Assembly: GCF_003219795.1 (NCBI RefSeq)
Contig: NZ_QJVC01000001.1
Coordinates: 310,001-374,000, forward strand
Reading direction: 5' to 3'
DNA from: Arthrobacter psychrolactophilus
Lineage (GTDB): Bacteria; Actinomycetota; Actinomycetes; Actinomycetales; Micrococcaceae
Length of the DNA stretch: 64,000 nucleotides
Each line of letters starts with the position of its first letter. The stretch's first letter is position 1. A program made the position numbers and the translations under genes. This document shows, one piece after another, positions 1 through 8,751 of the stretch. The notes under the pieces are model-generated. The model saw only the letters and a program-made list of their open reading frames with translations, ran no database searches and was not told the DNA's origin.

Positions 1-977
1 AGCTGCTGCGCCACGGCGGCAATTGGGACAGCTATACAGAGGCGCTCGAGTCGGAGCGGGAGAGTGCGCAGCGGATGGTGCGTGACGCCGGGGCGCGCCT
101 GGCCACCGAGAAACGCCAGCGCATCGAAGCGGAAACCAAGATCGCCCGGAGGGCCAAGCAAGGCCGCAAGGCCGCCTCGGGCATGCCCGCGATTCTGGCC
201 AATGAACGCCGAAAACACGCCGAGCAATCGGCCGGTAAGGCGCGCGGAACTATGGGGGAGCGCGAATCCGAGGCGGCCCTGGCACTGGCGGACGCCAAGG
301 ACGCGCTGCCCTCGGAGACCCGGATTCGCATCGCACTGCCGGATACGGGGGTGCCGTCCGGGCGGACCGTGCTCGATGCGCCCGCCTCCCTCGTGAGTCT
401 CGGTCAGCTGTACGACGGCGGGACGCACCTTGAGCACGATGCTCGCCTCTCGCTGCGCGGGCCCGAGCGCGTGACGCTGAGCGGTCCGAATGGGGTGGGC
501 AAGACGACGTTACTCAACGCCTTGGCGGTCAACGCCTCGGTTCCCGTGGGGTATCTGCGGCAGCGAATTGCCGCCGGAGTGGACGATTGGGAGGGGCTCG
601 AGGACACCCTGTCGGTACTGGAGAATGTCCGTGCCGCGGCGCCACACGCGGTGTTATCTGATGTTCGGGAACAACTGGCGCGTTTTCACTTCCGAGGGGA
701 GTTGGTCAATCAGCCGGTGGGGGAGCTCTCCGGTGGCGAGCGGTTCCGGGTGGCCCTGGCCAGAATCTTGTTGGCGCAGCCAGCGCCGCAGCTGCTGATC
801 CTGGATGAGCCAACGAATAACCTGGATTTGGCTTCCGTGGAGCAGCTGCTCTCGGCTCTCGGGGATTATCAGGGTGCCTTGATTGTTTCAAGCCATGACG
901 AGGCATTCCTGGAGCTTTTGGCACCCGAGCGGGAGTGGCAATTGCGCCGTGGCGCCGCGGCGGCGACGAACAGCTAG
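1..977 (+). CDS. ABC-F family ATPase, 5'-truncated by window edge
   Basis: The frame is open from base 3 and has no start inside the window, so only the C-terminal part is present. It begins in the inter-domain linker (HGGNWDSYTEALESE, then an Arg/Lys/Ala-rich helical stretch) and contains the complete second nucleotide-binding domain: Walker A GPNGVGKTT near 485-510, signature LSGGERFRVALA near 725-760, Walker B LLILDEPTNNLD near 793-828 and the SSHD switch histidine. Duplicated NBDs without membrane segments define ABC-F proteins, which act on ribosomes (translation factors or antibiotic target protection) and not in transport. Nothing here shows whether this one is a resistance protein. 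A small gene follows 10 bases downstream. Confidence 0.93.
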   Translation, partial: LLRHGGNWDSYTEALESERESAQRMVRDAGARLATEKRQRIEAETKIARRAKQGRKAASGMPAILANERRKHAEQSAGKARGTMGERESEAALALADAKDALPSETRIRIALPDTGVPSGRTVLDAPASLVSLGQLYDGGTHLEHDARLSLRGPERVTLSGPNGVGKTTLLNALAVNASVPVGYLRQRIAAGVDDWEGLEDTLSVLENVRAAAPHAVLSDVREQLARFHFRGELVNQPVGELSGGERFRVALARILLAQPAPQLLILDEPTNNLDLASVEQLLSALGDYQGALIVSSHDEAFLELLAPEREWQLRRGAAAATNS

Positions 978-987
978 GGTGGAGCGT

Positions 988-1284
988 GTGATCGAGCCTA
1001 CAAGTACTACCCGTCGTTTTGAACTGACCCTCCACAAGCCGTGGTTTGGCTGGTTCCCCAAACCCACCGTCGTGGTGGATGGCGTGGCTCAGCCCTCGCA
1101 GTGGGGGACCCGGAATTGGAAGGTCCCGGGCACCGAGCCGGTCACCGTCAGCATTTTCCTCTTCAACCGACTCTGGAAGTTTGGCGAGGCGGACTTCACG
1201 GTGGCCGCGGGCGGCTCCGGTTCGTGGCGTTACTCCGCGCCGTGGCTGCCATTCCTGCCAGGAAAGCTGCGGCCCGCCGCGTGA
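988..1284 (+). CDS. Hypothetical 98-residue protein
   Basis: I do not recognise this protein. The GTG at 988 is preceded by a GGTGGAG-like ribosome site; the longer frame from 883 would overlap the ABC-F gene. The product is short and rich in Trp, Phe and Pro (FGWFPKPTVVVDG; GSWRYSAPWLPFLPGK) with no clear signal peptide or membrane helix. It ends with Arg-Pro-Ala-Ala, and its TGA overlaps the GTG of the next gene by four bases, so the two are probably translationally coupled. Coding is supported by position, the coupling and coherent amino-acid composition, not by homology I can name. Confidence 0.7.
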   Translation: MIEPTSTTRRFELTLHKPWFGWFPKPTVVVDGVAQPSQWGTRNWKVPGTEPVTVSIFLFNRLWKFGEADFTVAAGGSGSWRYSAPWLPFLPGKLRPAA

Positions 1285-1916
1285 GCCGGAATGAAGCAGC
1301 GGTAGAACACCAGATCTGCTTTGTGGGCGATTCCCTCGTCGCCGGCATCGGGGATGAAACTGCCTTGGGTTGGAGCGGTCGGCTGGTAGCCCGGCAGGCC
1401 GCCGTCGGCCATCCTGTGACGGGCTATAACCTAGGCATCCGCGGCAATACCTCGGCACAGATTCTCGCCAGATGCGTCAATGAGGTCGAGCTGCGGCGAT
1501 CGCCCCGGCGGCCCACCCGGGTGGTGCTGTCGATGGGTGTCAACGACACCACGCACGTTGACGGCGCGCCACGGGTTCCCCTGGCGGAATCCTGCGCGAA
1601 TCTGACGGCCGTGCTGGATGCGGTGGCCGGCGATCCCGTGCTTGTCGTGGGACCACCGGCCGTTGCCGACGATGCGCAAAACGATCGGATCAGGGAGCTC
1701 ACCGGCCGCTATCTTGAGCTGTGCCGCGGCAGGGGAGTTCCGTATGTGGAGGTTTTCCACGTGCTGGAGTGCCACCCCGTGTGGCGCCAGCAAGTCTTAG
1801 AAGGCGACGGCGCGCATCCCCGATCCGAGGGTTACCAGGCCCTGTACGAGCTGGTGGCTCCTACCTGGGATCGGTGGCTGGGAGCCTCACCACGCGGCGG
1901 CGAGGAGCTCCCCTAG
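1281..1916 (+). CDS. SGNH/GDSL-type hydrolase
   Basis: Predicted serine esterase or lipase of the SGNH superfamily, about 211 residues. Block I is FVGDSLVAG (nucleophile Ser), block III fits VVLSMGVNDTTH (GxND), and the catalytic Asp/His block fits DGAHPRSEGY near the C-terminus. The Gly block is probably in YNLGIRGNTSAQ. The GTG start at 1281 overlaps the previous stop (GTGA); longer upstream starts would run through that gene. There is no signal peptide, so it is probably cytoplasmic. The last 30 bases overlap the 3' end of the convergent RIO kinase gene. The substrate cannot be told from the sequence. Confidence 0.88.
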   Translation: MSRNEAAVEHQICFVGDSLVAGIGDETALGWSGRLVARQAAVGHPVTGYNLGIRGNTSAQILARCVNEVELRRSPRRPTRVVLSMGVNDTTHVDGAPRVPLAESCANLTAVLDAVAGDPVLVVGPPAVADDAQNDRIRELTGRYLELCRGRGVPYVEVFHVLECHPVWRQQVLEGDGAHPRSEGYQALYELVAPTWDRWLGASPRGGEELP

Positions 1917-2759
1917 GAGATCTCCGTCGTCGACCTCCAAGCCGCGCGAGGTGAACCAGGCGCACATGTTCTTGCAGTCCCGGGCCAGCAGTTCCGCGCC
2001 CTGCAGATTGCCCGCCAGGTCCACGAGCTGGGGCAGATCGATAATGACGAGTCGCTCGCCCGCGGCCAGCACGTTATACGGGGAGAGGTCGCCGTGCGCG
2101 AACCCCATCCGGGCAAAGGCGTGCATGGCCGCGACCAGCTGCTCCCAATAACTGTGGAGCAGTTCGGACCCCGGGTGGGTGGCCTGCAAACGCGGAGCCG
2201 CAACGCCGGGATGTTCTGGGTCCTCGATGAACTCCATCATGATCTCGGTGCCGCAGATCTGCACGGGATACGGCACGGGGATCCCGTGCTCATAGGCCAT
2301 CCGCAGGTACGTCCACTCGGCGTCGGCCCAGCGGGCGGCCTCCACTTCGCGGCCGTAGCTGCTGCCGTTTTTGATGGCCCGGGCATCACGGGAGCGCCGA
2401 ACACTGCGGCCCTCTGTGTAGGCGCTGGAGCGGTGGAAGAGGCGTTGTTCGGCGGAACGATAGCGCTTAGCGGCTAACACGGCGCTGCGGGATTCGGTGG
2501 CTCGTTCAACGAGGAAGACGTCAGCTTCCTTGCCGGTTTTCAGCACACCAAGATCGGTGTCGATGGCACCGGCGTCCTCAATGACGAACGCGGGGTAGGG
2601 GCTGGGTCCGCGCATGAGCTTTTCCAGTTCGGGCCAGGTGGACCAGCGCTGGTTATCGGCGAGGGAATCGTCAAGGACGTTCCAGTCGAGCGAATCGCGT
2701 GCGTCGCGGGAATCGCGGGAGAATTTTACGTAGTGCTGTTGCTCAGCAGAATACTTCAT
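1887..2759 (-). CDS. RIO-family serine/threonine protein kinase
   Basis: A 290-residue atypical kinase of the RIO superfamily. The RIO-specific flexible nucleotide loop is KTGKEADVFLV (residues 74-84), the catalytic loop HGDLSPYNVL (222-231) and the metal-binding segment IIDLPQLVD (239-247). A long basic Arg/Ser stretch (about 91-135) lies between the nucleotide loop and the middle of the kinase. I chose the ATG at 2759 because it has an AGGAG site 11 bases upstream; a GTG at 2804 would add 15 residues without a visible ribosome site. Bacterial RIO kinases are poorly characterised; eukaryotic RIOs act in ribosome maturation. The 3' end overlaps the convergent SGNH gene by 30 bases. Confidence 0.9.
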   Translation of the reverse strand: MKYSAEQQHYVKFSRDSRDARDSLDWNVLDDSLADNQRWSTWPELEKLMRGPSPYPAFVIEDAGAIDTDLGVLKTGKEADVFLVERATESRSAVLAAKRYRSAEQRLFHRSSAYTEGRSVRRSRDARAIKNGSSYGREVEAARWADAEWTYLRMAYEHGIPVPYPVQICGTEIMMEFIEDPEHPGVAAPRLQATHPGSELLHSYWEQLVAAMHAFARMGFAHGDLSPYNVLAAGERLVIIDLPQLVDLAGNLQGAELLARDCKNMCAWFTSRGLEVDDGDLLGELLAAAW

Positions 2760-2928
2760 GGGTGAATCGACTCCTGGGGAGGGTGAAACGAATGTTTTGG
2801 GCACGAAGAGCTACGAAAACAGTCATTGGGTCCTCCTTAGGGTCGATTCGGCTAATGCCTATTCATCTGATCACGGCGATGCGGGCAGTGTCAACGGTTG
2901 TGGCGATGACGTGGTTGGATGTCTGCGG

Positions 2929-2940
2929 TAGTGTCCTAGC
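2929..2940 (+). promoter_or_regulatory. Leaderless -10 element for the GNAT gene
   Basis: TAGTGT at 2929-2934 lies exactly 6 bases before the ATG at 2941, which places the predicted transcription start on or next to the start codon. No ribosome-binding site precedes the gene. I see no convincing -35 hexamer at 17-base spacing. Confidence 0.5.
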
Positions 2941-3501
2941 ATGATTGACATTCCGTACCCGCTCACAACGCAACGATTGATCCTGCGGCGCTTTCACACC
3001 GACGATCTTGACGCGTACTTCGCCTATCAAAGCCTGCCCGAAACCGCACGGTATCTCTACGGCGAGGCGCGCTCGTACGCCCAATGCATGGCACGGATCG
3101 CGCAGTATGTCGAGGGCACCTTCACCGGCCCCGGAGACTGGGCCACCTTTGCCATTTCCGCGCAGGACTCTCCGGAGCTGATCGGAGAGATCGCGTTGAA
3201 ATGGAACTCCGGCGGTAAACCTGAAGGCCAGGGCGCGCCGGAACGGGTGGGGGAGATCGGCTGGACGCTGGCACCTGCCGCACAAGGCTTGGGGTATGCC
3301 ACCGAGGCAGCGCAGGCTGTGCTTGACCTAGCCCTGAAACAGCTGGACTTTTACCGCATCGAGGCTCGGCTGGACGCCCGCAACCACGCATCCGCAGCCA
3401 TTTGTGAACGGCTGGGGATGCGCAGTGAGGGCGTCCTGCTCAACAATATGTACCTCAAGGGTGAGTGGACCTCTGAGACGGTGTACGCCGTCGTGCGTTA
3501 A
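2941..3501 (+). CDS. GNAT family N-acetyltransferase (RimJ/RimL-like)
   Basis: A 186-residue acetyltransferase of the RimJ/RimL class, beginning with the typical LTTQRLILRRFHTDDLDAYF segment. The acetyl-CoA loop is in the EIGWTLAPAAQGLGYATEAAQAV region (motif A, here Q-G-L-G-Y-A), followed by the RIEARLDARNHASAAICERLGM segment that packs against CoA. Family members acetylate N-terminal or side-chain amines of proteins or small molecules; the substrate here is unknown. The gene is monocistronic, divergent from the RIO kinase, and appears leaderless. Its stop is 12 bases from the convergent oligopeptidase gene. Confidence 0.9.
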   Translation: MIDIPYPLTTQRLILRRFHTDDLDAYFAYQSLPETARYLYGEARSYAQCMARIAQYVEGTFTGPGDWATFAISAQDSPELIGEIALKWNSGGKPEGQGAPERVGEIGWTLAPAAQGLGYATEAAQAVLDLALKQLDFYRIEARLDARNHASAAICERLGMRSEGVLLNNMYLKGEWTSETVYAVVR

Positions 3502-3513
3502 TTGAGCGGCCCG

Positions 3514-5697
3514 CTAGCGCAGCTCGGTGGCGCCGATGGCATCGGCCAGGAATGCGTAATCCCAGGCGCGCGTCTTCCAGCCTTCGTAACGGCCGGAGGC
3601 GCCGCCGTGGCCGCCATCCATCTCGATCTTCATGACGATCGGCTCCGATCCGGTGGAGACGGCGCGCAGTTCCTGAACCCACTTTGCTGGCTCCACATAC
3701 AGCACGCGGGTGTCGTTGAAGCTCGTGACGGCCGCGATCTTGGGGTACGCCACGGCGCGCACGTTCTCGTACGGTGTGTACTCCTTCATGTACTTGTACA
3801 CGGCAGGATCCGTGATGGGGTTACCCCACTCTTCCCATTCCAGGGCCGAGAGCGGCAGTTCCGGGTCCAAGATGGTGGTCAGGGCATCCACAAACGGCAC
3901 CTGCGCCACGATGGCGGCGTATTTTTCCGGGGCCAGGTTCGCCACGGCGCCCATGAGGAGCCCGCCTGCAGAGCCACCCATGGCGGCGATCTTGGCAGGA
4001 TCAACCCAGCCCGACTGCGCCAGCCAATCCGTGGCCGCGACAAAGTCGGTGAAAGTGTTCTTCTTGTTCAGTTTCTTGCCGTCCTCGTACCAGTGACGGC
4101 CCATTTCGCCGCCGCCGCGCACGTGCGCAATGACAAACACCACCCCGCGGTCCAGCAACGACAAGCGCGGCACCCCAAACCCGGGATCCATGCTGACCTC
4201 GTAGGAACCGTAACCGTAGATGACGCCGGCATTTGTGCCGTCCTGGGCCAGATCCGCGCGGCGCAAGACCGACAAGGGAACCAGCGTGCCATCGGCCGCC
4301 GTAGCCCATTCGCGGGTGGCTCGGTAATCCTCGGGACGGTAGCCGCCCAATACGGGGGTTTCCTTGCGCAGCAGAAGTTCGCCCTGATCGGCGGCGCCAG
4401 CCACCGGCAGAACATAGTCATACACGCGCGGCGGCGTGAAATCTGAGGTGTAGACGAGACGGATCACGGGGGACTCAAACTCGCTCCCGCCCATGGACGC
4501 CGTGTACAGCTCTTCATCAAAGACAGGTTCGACGGCGGACGCCTGCTCCGCAGTTCCCAAACCTTCCAGCGCGGTCACCTGAATGCGCTCAATCGTGTCC
4601 TGACGCAGCGAAACCACCATATGGGTGGCCGTGACGCTGGCGCCGTTGATGCGGACCGAGGGGTCGTGGGCCACGACGGTATCCCAGTGCTGCTCGGCGA
4701 GAGGCTTCGCGAACTCCGCCGCATCAACCAGGGAGATCATGGAGTTCACGGCGTCCCGGTCGTGAGTCAGGAGGATCTTTTCGACCCCAGCGCTCAGGAA
4801 AGGCTCGGCGTCGTACAAGATCTCGGCACTACGGGAGATGAGGGTCTGCAAGCCCTTCTCCGGTGCGGCGAAGTCTAGAAGGCGGGTTTCGCTGAACTCG
4901 GAGCAGCCAATGCTGATCATGAGGAAGCGACGGTCTGCGGAGAGGTCGAAGCCGGTCCACATGGCAACGTCGTCCTCCTGGTAGAGGACCTCATCGCTGT
5001 CCACGGGGGTGCCAAGAACGTGAGTCTTGACCTGGTAGGGGCGCCAGGAATCGTCGGCCACCATGTAGAACAAGGTGGTGCCATCGGGGGAGAACGTCAG
5101 GCCGTAAAAGACGTTCTCGATCGTGTCGGGCAGCAGCTCGCCGGTGCGCAGATCCTTGATGCGGACCGTGAAAAGCTCGTCGCCTGCGTTATCGACGGCG
5201 TAGGCATACAGGTTGCCATCGCGTGTGACGGCCGCGCCGCCGAGGGAGAAGAACGGCTGGCCTTCGGCCTCGACGTTGCCATCGAGGATGATTTGTTCGC
5301 CCGGAACGTCGACGCCCGGCTCCACGAGCGGGGGAGTCCAATCGGCCAGGGTGCCTTCGCTGCTGGCAGCCACGCGGCACTGGATACCATACGCCTGTCC
5401 CTCAACCATGCGGGAGTAGTACCACCAGCCATCCTTGCGGCTGGGAACAGAAAGATCTGTTTCCTGGGTACGATTCTTGATCTCGTTGAAAATATCCTGA
5501 CGCAGCTGCTCCTGGCCGGCCGTCATGGCATCCGTATACGCCTGCTCGGCATTGAGATGAGCCACGACCTCGGGGCTTTCCTTCTCACGCAGCCACTCGT
5601 AGTTGTCCACAAAAGTGTCTCCATGATGGGTGCGCTCGGTCGGGACCTTTTTAGCGATGGGGGGAGTGGGAGCTGCTGCAGCATCAGAGATCGTCAT
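3514..5697 (-). CDS. ptrB: Oligopeptidase B (S9A prolyl oligopeptidase family)
   Basis: A 727-residue serine peptidase with an N-terminal seven-bladed propeller and a C-terminal alpha/beta-hydrolase domain. The catalytic triad is visible: Ser576 in GGSAGG, Asp662 in SFNDTRV and His697 in GGHGGASGR. The family cleaves short peptides after Arg/Lys in the cytoplasm, and no signal peptide is present. The length matches the family. The ATG at 5697 was preferred over an in-frame GTG at 5716-5718; neither has a strong ribosome site. The DUF222/HNH gene lies upstream on the same strand, 60 bases away. Confidence 0.93.
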   Translation of the reverse strand: MTISDAAAAPTPPIAKKVPTERTHHGDTFVDNYEWLREKESPEVVAHLNAEQAYTDAMTAGQEQLRQDIFNEIKNRTQETDLSVPSRKDGWWYYSRMVEGQAYGIQCRVAASSEGTLADWTPPLVEPGVDVPGEQIILDGNVEAEGQPFFSLGGAAVTRDGNLYAYAVDNAGDELFTVRIKDLRTGELLPDTIENVFYGLTFSPDGTTLFYMVADDSWRPYQVKTHVLGTPVDSDEVLYQEDDVAMWTGFDLSADRRFLMISIGCSEFSETRLLDFAAPEKGLQTLISRSAEILYDAEPFLSAGVEKILLTHDRDAVNSMISLVDAAEFAKPLAEQHWDTVVAHDPSVRINGASVTATHMVVSLRQDTIERIQVTALEGLGTAEQASAVEPVFDEELYTASMGGSEFESPVIRLVYTSDFTPPRVYDYVLPVAGAADQGELLLRKETPVLGGYRPEDYRATREWATAADGTLVPLSVLRRADLAQDGTNAGVIYGYGSYEVSMDPGFGVPRLSLLDRGVVFVIAHVRGGGEMGRHWYEDGKKLNKKNTFTDFVAATDWLAQSGWVDPAKIAAMGGSAGGLLMGAVANLAPEKYAAIVAQVPFVDALTTILDPELPLSALEWEEWGNPITDPAVYKYMKEYTPYENVRAVAYPKIAAVTSFNDTRVLYVEPAKWVQELRAVSTGSEPIVMKIEMDGGHGGASGRYEGWKTRAWDYAFLADAIGATELR

Positions 5698-5757
5698 GGG
5701 ATCCACTGTATAGATCACCGCCTGCCATGGCTTCGGTGTATGCCAACAGCGGAGCGC

Positions 5758-7740
5758 TCAGCTGCCGCGGTGGTAGGTGTTGCGACGTTCCCTGCGGTTG
5801 ATGTCCTCACTATAAGGAGGAGTGAACCAGGCGATGTTGCCAATGAGCCGAACCGTCCAGCCCCTGTCGTGGAGGTAATGGTGGTGGCGGCTGCAACACA
5901 GGACCCCGTTATCGACGCTGGTGTCGCCGCCTTCCTGCCACGGGATGATGTGGTGGGCTTCCGTCCATTGCGGCGGTGCCATGCAGTCGGGGAAGGCGCA
6001 TCCCAGATCCCTCGCCACGAGGATCTTGCGTTGGGCGAAGGTGAACAAGCGCTGGGTCCGGCCAATGTCGAGAATGCCGCCATTGCTGTCGACGAGGAGC
6101 TCGGTGGCGTCGGCGCCGCACAGATCTTGTTCGAAGAGCGACAGGGGGACGCGTCCGCTATAGGGTGCGAAGATGGCCCCGCTGCTTTCCTTCCTGTCGA
6201 GGTCTTCCTGCGTGAGGGAGAGATACAGCTGAGGTTTCAGGCCGCCGTTGAGGGGTAGCTTGTCGGTGCTCGCCGCCAATTTGAGGCAGTCGATCATGCC
6301 ATCGAGGAGCTTCTGGGCGTCGCTGCGCCGATCTCTGGTGGCGGGGTCTGTGCTGTCGGGATCCGTGGAACTGAGCCCGAGCAGCCGCTCACCTGAGCCA
6401 GGTTCCGGCACCCAGATCCCGTTGACGAGGCGCGGCCAGGGATCGGCGGGCTCGGTGCTTGATGGCGCCGGGCTGCCCCACCAAAATGGTGCTGGCGCAG
6501 GATCCGGGGAGGGCGCATCCACATCCTCAGCCGTTTCCGTGTGCGGCGCTGGGGTGTCCCCTGCTCGAGGGATCCAACCGGTGTTCATGCCTGACAGATC
6601 GGGGAACCAGAACCAACGTTCACCCTCGTAAACGGGTGGGATGGCCCACTCTGGTGCATCCGGTGGCTTAGCGGGGATGTCTTCGGGCTTCAGTGGTTGT
6701 CGCCACCCTTGTGTGGGGAACGGGGTTCCACGTGTTGGCCGTGGCGGTGGTTCAAAGCAGTCCGCTCCGGTGTCGCCCGTGTCTGCCGTCCAGAGTGGCT
6801 GTCCGGAGTTTTGTCCGAGGCTTTGCTCGGGAACGGCTGTCTCCGAGTCCCCCGCGCTTTCGCCCGCAGTGCCGCCCTCAAAATCACTATCGCCAAGGAG
6901 CTGTTGCAGAAGGTCGCCCTGCTGATCGGCGGGGTCTTTGCGCTTGAGATTGCTGGCCCACCCGATGTACGCCATGGTGTGTTCGTACTGTGGGATGGTG
7001 AGATAGCCATCCATGCGCACCCAGCCCTTGTAGGCCTTGTGGAAGAACAAGCCTTGTTTTGCCAGACGCTGGGATTCGGACGGTTTTTCCCCGTCAGGGT
7101 TCAGCAACGCCATGGCGCGAATGCCAAGATGTCGCAGAAAATACGGTGGCTCATCCTCGGCATGCTGGGTCAGCGTTTCTTCCAGCGATCGAGGCTGATC
7201 ATCCGGAATCTTTCCCGCACGGGCCAAGGCCGCGGCTTGATCGACGAAGCCGGAGATGATGAGCGATTGCTCCATCGAGACCTTCCCCGAGAACAACGCC
7301 GAACCTAGAACTTCTTGGCGTTCGGTGGCCACGAAAGGCAGGAAGGCATCGGACTGGGGGAGGACTCGTTCGGCCAAGTGAATGCGTCGGGTGGCCTCGG
7401 AACGGCTGAGTTTGAGGGATGAGCTCAAGTATTCGGCCGCGGTGCGTGCCCCGACATCCTGAAAACGGCCCACGGCAACGCGCTGGGATAGCTCGCCGGC
7501 CGCCTGCACCATCAGACCTTGGAGGTAGCGGTTGAGATGTTCGAGATTTTGAGCCCAAGCGGCGGCATCGTGATCCGTGAGTGAACCGAGCTGGACCCCG
7601 AGTGGAGTCTCGAGCTGAGAGTCGGCTGCCGTTCGAACAAGCGAGCCAGCAAGGGCCAACAGCTGGTGGATATGTTCACCAGCCGCCTTGCCATCTCGAG
7701 GGGAGCCGCCTTGCCCCGGCCTCATTGCCGTTGTTTCCAT
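5758..7740 (-). CDS. DUF222 domain-containing HNH endonuclease
   Basis: A 660-residue protein of the actinobacterial DUF222/13E12-repeat type. The N-terminal half carries the DUF222 helical region (AEYLSSSLKLSRSEATRRIHLAERV; then repeated helices up to PDGEKPSESQ). A long Pro/Ser/Asp-rich linker follows (about residues 300-440). The C-terminus holds an HNH nuclease motif with zinc ligands: GCAFPDC, then TEAHHIIPWQEGGDTSVDNGVLCCSRHHHYLHD. Start choice: ATG 7740 with GGA five bases upstream; a TTG at 7770 is possible. These proteins occur in multiple copies in actinobacterial genomes and their role is not settled; some reside in mobile elements, but I see no element ends here. Confidence 0.9.
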   Translation of the reverse strand: METTAMRPGQGGSPRDGKAAGEHIHQLLALAGSLVRTAADSQLETPLGVQLGSLTDHDAAAWAQNLEHLNRYLQGLMVQAAGELSQRVAVGRFQDVGARTAAEYLSSSLKLSRSEATRRIHLAERVLPQSDAFLPFVATERQEVLGSALFSGKVSMEQSLIISGFVDQAAALARAGKIPDDQPRSLEETLTQHAEDEPPYFLRHLGIRAMALLNPDGEKPSESQRLAKQGLFFHKAYKGWVRMDGYLTIPQYEHTMAYIGWASNLKRKDPADQQGDLLQQLLGDSDFEGGTAGESAGDSETAVPEQSLGQNSGQPLWTADTGDTGADCFEPPPRPTRGTPFPTQGWRQPLKPEDIPAKPPDAPEWAIPPVYEGERWFWFPDLSGMNTGWIPRAGDTPAPHTETAEDVDAPSPDPAPAPFWWGSPAPSSTEPADPWPRLVNGIWVPEPGSGERLLGLSSTDPDSTDPATRDRRSDAQKLLDGMIDCLKLAASTDKLPLNGGLKPQLYLSLTQEDLDRKESSGAIFAPYSGRVPLSLFEQDLCGADATELLVDSNGGILDIGRTQRLFTFAQRKILVARDLGCAFPDCMAPPQWTEAHHIIPWQEGGDTSVDNGVLCCSRHHHYLHDRGWTVRLIGNIAWFTPPYSEDINRRERRNTYHRGS

Positions 7741-7815
7741 GTATCCAACATTACCGACAGGGTCTGACAAAGTACGACGAAAAAATTAGAATGTGAATAA
7801 CTCTCGAAACTATTC

Positions 7816-7886
7816 GAACTGTGGAGGAATCGCCCCTAAGAATCCCTCAGAAACCCTCAAGAATCCCTGATAATCCGCCACAGTTC
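7816..7886 (-). repeat. Inverted repeat enclosing four phased G-tracts
   Basis: The non-coding stretch between the SDR and HNH genes has outer inverted arms GAACTGTGG at 7816-7824 and CCACAGTTC at 7878-7886, extendable with two mismatches. Inside are three imperfect copies of AGAATCCCT starting at 7839, 7849 and 7860 (10- and 11-base steps). Read on the minus strand, this gives four G-tracts of 3-4 G separated by 8, 7 and 7 bases, upstream of the HNH gene. Function unknown: a terminator for the SDR transcript, a structured 5' leader, or a quadruplex-prone element are all possible. Confidence 0.55.
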
Positions 7887-7892
7887 AGGCAG

Positions 7893-8726
7893 TTACTTGC
7901 GCCCCGTGAAATGCTCCATCGACTTGTAAACACCAAAAACGCGCCCCGCCACAACGTCCCAGGCGGCGATCGGCAGGATCCCGCGTAGGGCCGTGCTCAG
8001 CTTCACCGTCCACGGCATCATGAGCATGGGCGCACCCTCCTTCATGGCCTGCCAGACGCGTTCGGTGACTGCCTCAGGCTCCATGAGTGGTGTCATGAGG
8101 GGCCCGCGAGCACCCTCAAACATGCCCGTCTTGATGTACGACGGGCAAAACGTCGTGACCTTGACATGTTGGTGACCGGCCTGCGCCAACTCCAGCCGCA
8201 GCGAGTCACTCCAGCCAATAACCGCCCATTTCGAGGACGAGTACACACTCATCCGGGGATTGGCGAGCAGCCCGGCCGCCGAGGCGACATTCACAATCCG
8301 TGAGGTTCGTCCGCCGTCGATCATTCCCGGCAAAAATTCTCGCGTGATGTGCATGAGCGCGAGGGTGTTGATGGCCATTGTCGCGGCAATGTCGCTGCGC
8401 TGATCGTGTTCCCAGAAGTATTTGCCGCGCACAATTCCGGCGTTATTGATCAAAATATCCGGGTTCCCCACCTCGCTGCGCACTTTCTCCGCGGTGGCTT
8501 CGATGTCCTCCAGCTTGCTGACATCCACCACATAGCCGTGGATCGCCGAGCCCTGGCCACTGAGCTCGGCCACCGCGGCATCCAGCAACTCGGCATTGAT
8601 ATCCCACAGCACCACATGCGCGGTACGGTCTTTCACGGCCAGGTGGGCGTACATTTTGCCCATGCCCATGGCGGCGCCCGTGATCATGACGGTGGCATTG
8701 TGCAGGGATTCAATGGTGCTGGGCAT
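7893..8726 (-). CDS. SDR-family NAD(P)-dependent oxidoreductase
   Basis: A 277-residue classical short-chain dehydrogenase. The cofactor loop is TGAAMGMG (16-23), then Asp in LWDIN, NNAG (94-97), catalytic Ser149 in NVASA and the Tyr162-x3-Lys166 pair in VYSSSK. The Asp after the second strand favours NAD(H). The extended C-terminal region (PLMTPLMEPEAVTERVWQAM, then a hydrophobic tail) resembles retinol-dehydrogenase-type SDRs, which suggests a lipophilic substrate. It lies 25 bases downstream of a membrane-protein gene and is probably co-transcribed with it. Confidence 0.9.
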   Translation of the reverse strand: MPSTIESLHNATVMITGAAMGMGKMYAHLAVKDRTAHVVLWDINAELLDAAVAELSGQGSAIHGYVVDVSKLEDIEATAEKVRSEVGNPDILINNAGIVRGKYFWEHDQRSDIAATMAINTLALMHITREFLPGMIDGGRTSRIVNVASAAGLLANPRMSVYSSSKWAVIGWSDSLRLELAQAGHQHVKVTTFCPSYIKTGMFEGARGPLMTPLMEPEAVTERVWQAMKEGAPMLMMPWTVKLSTALRGILPIAAWDVVAGRVFGVYKSMEHFTGRK

Positions 8727-8751
8727 GGCACGTCCTTAGGGCAGAGGGGAC

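Noticed and set aside
5758-7886. Mobile element carrying the DUF222/HNH gene
   Set aside because: No terminal repeats, target duplication, integrase or transposase were seen; GC content resembles the neighbours.
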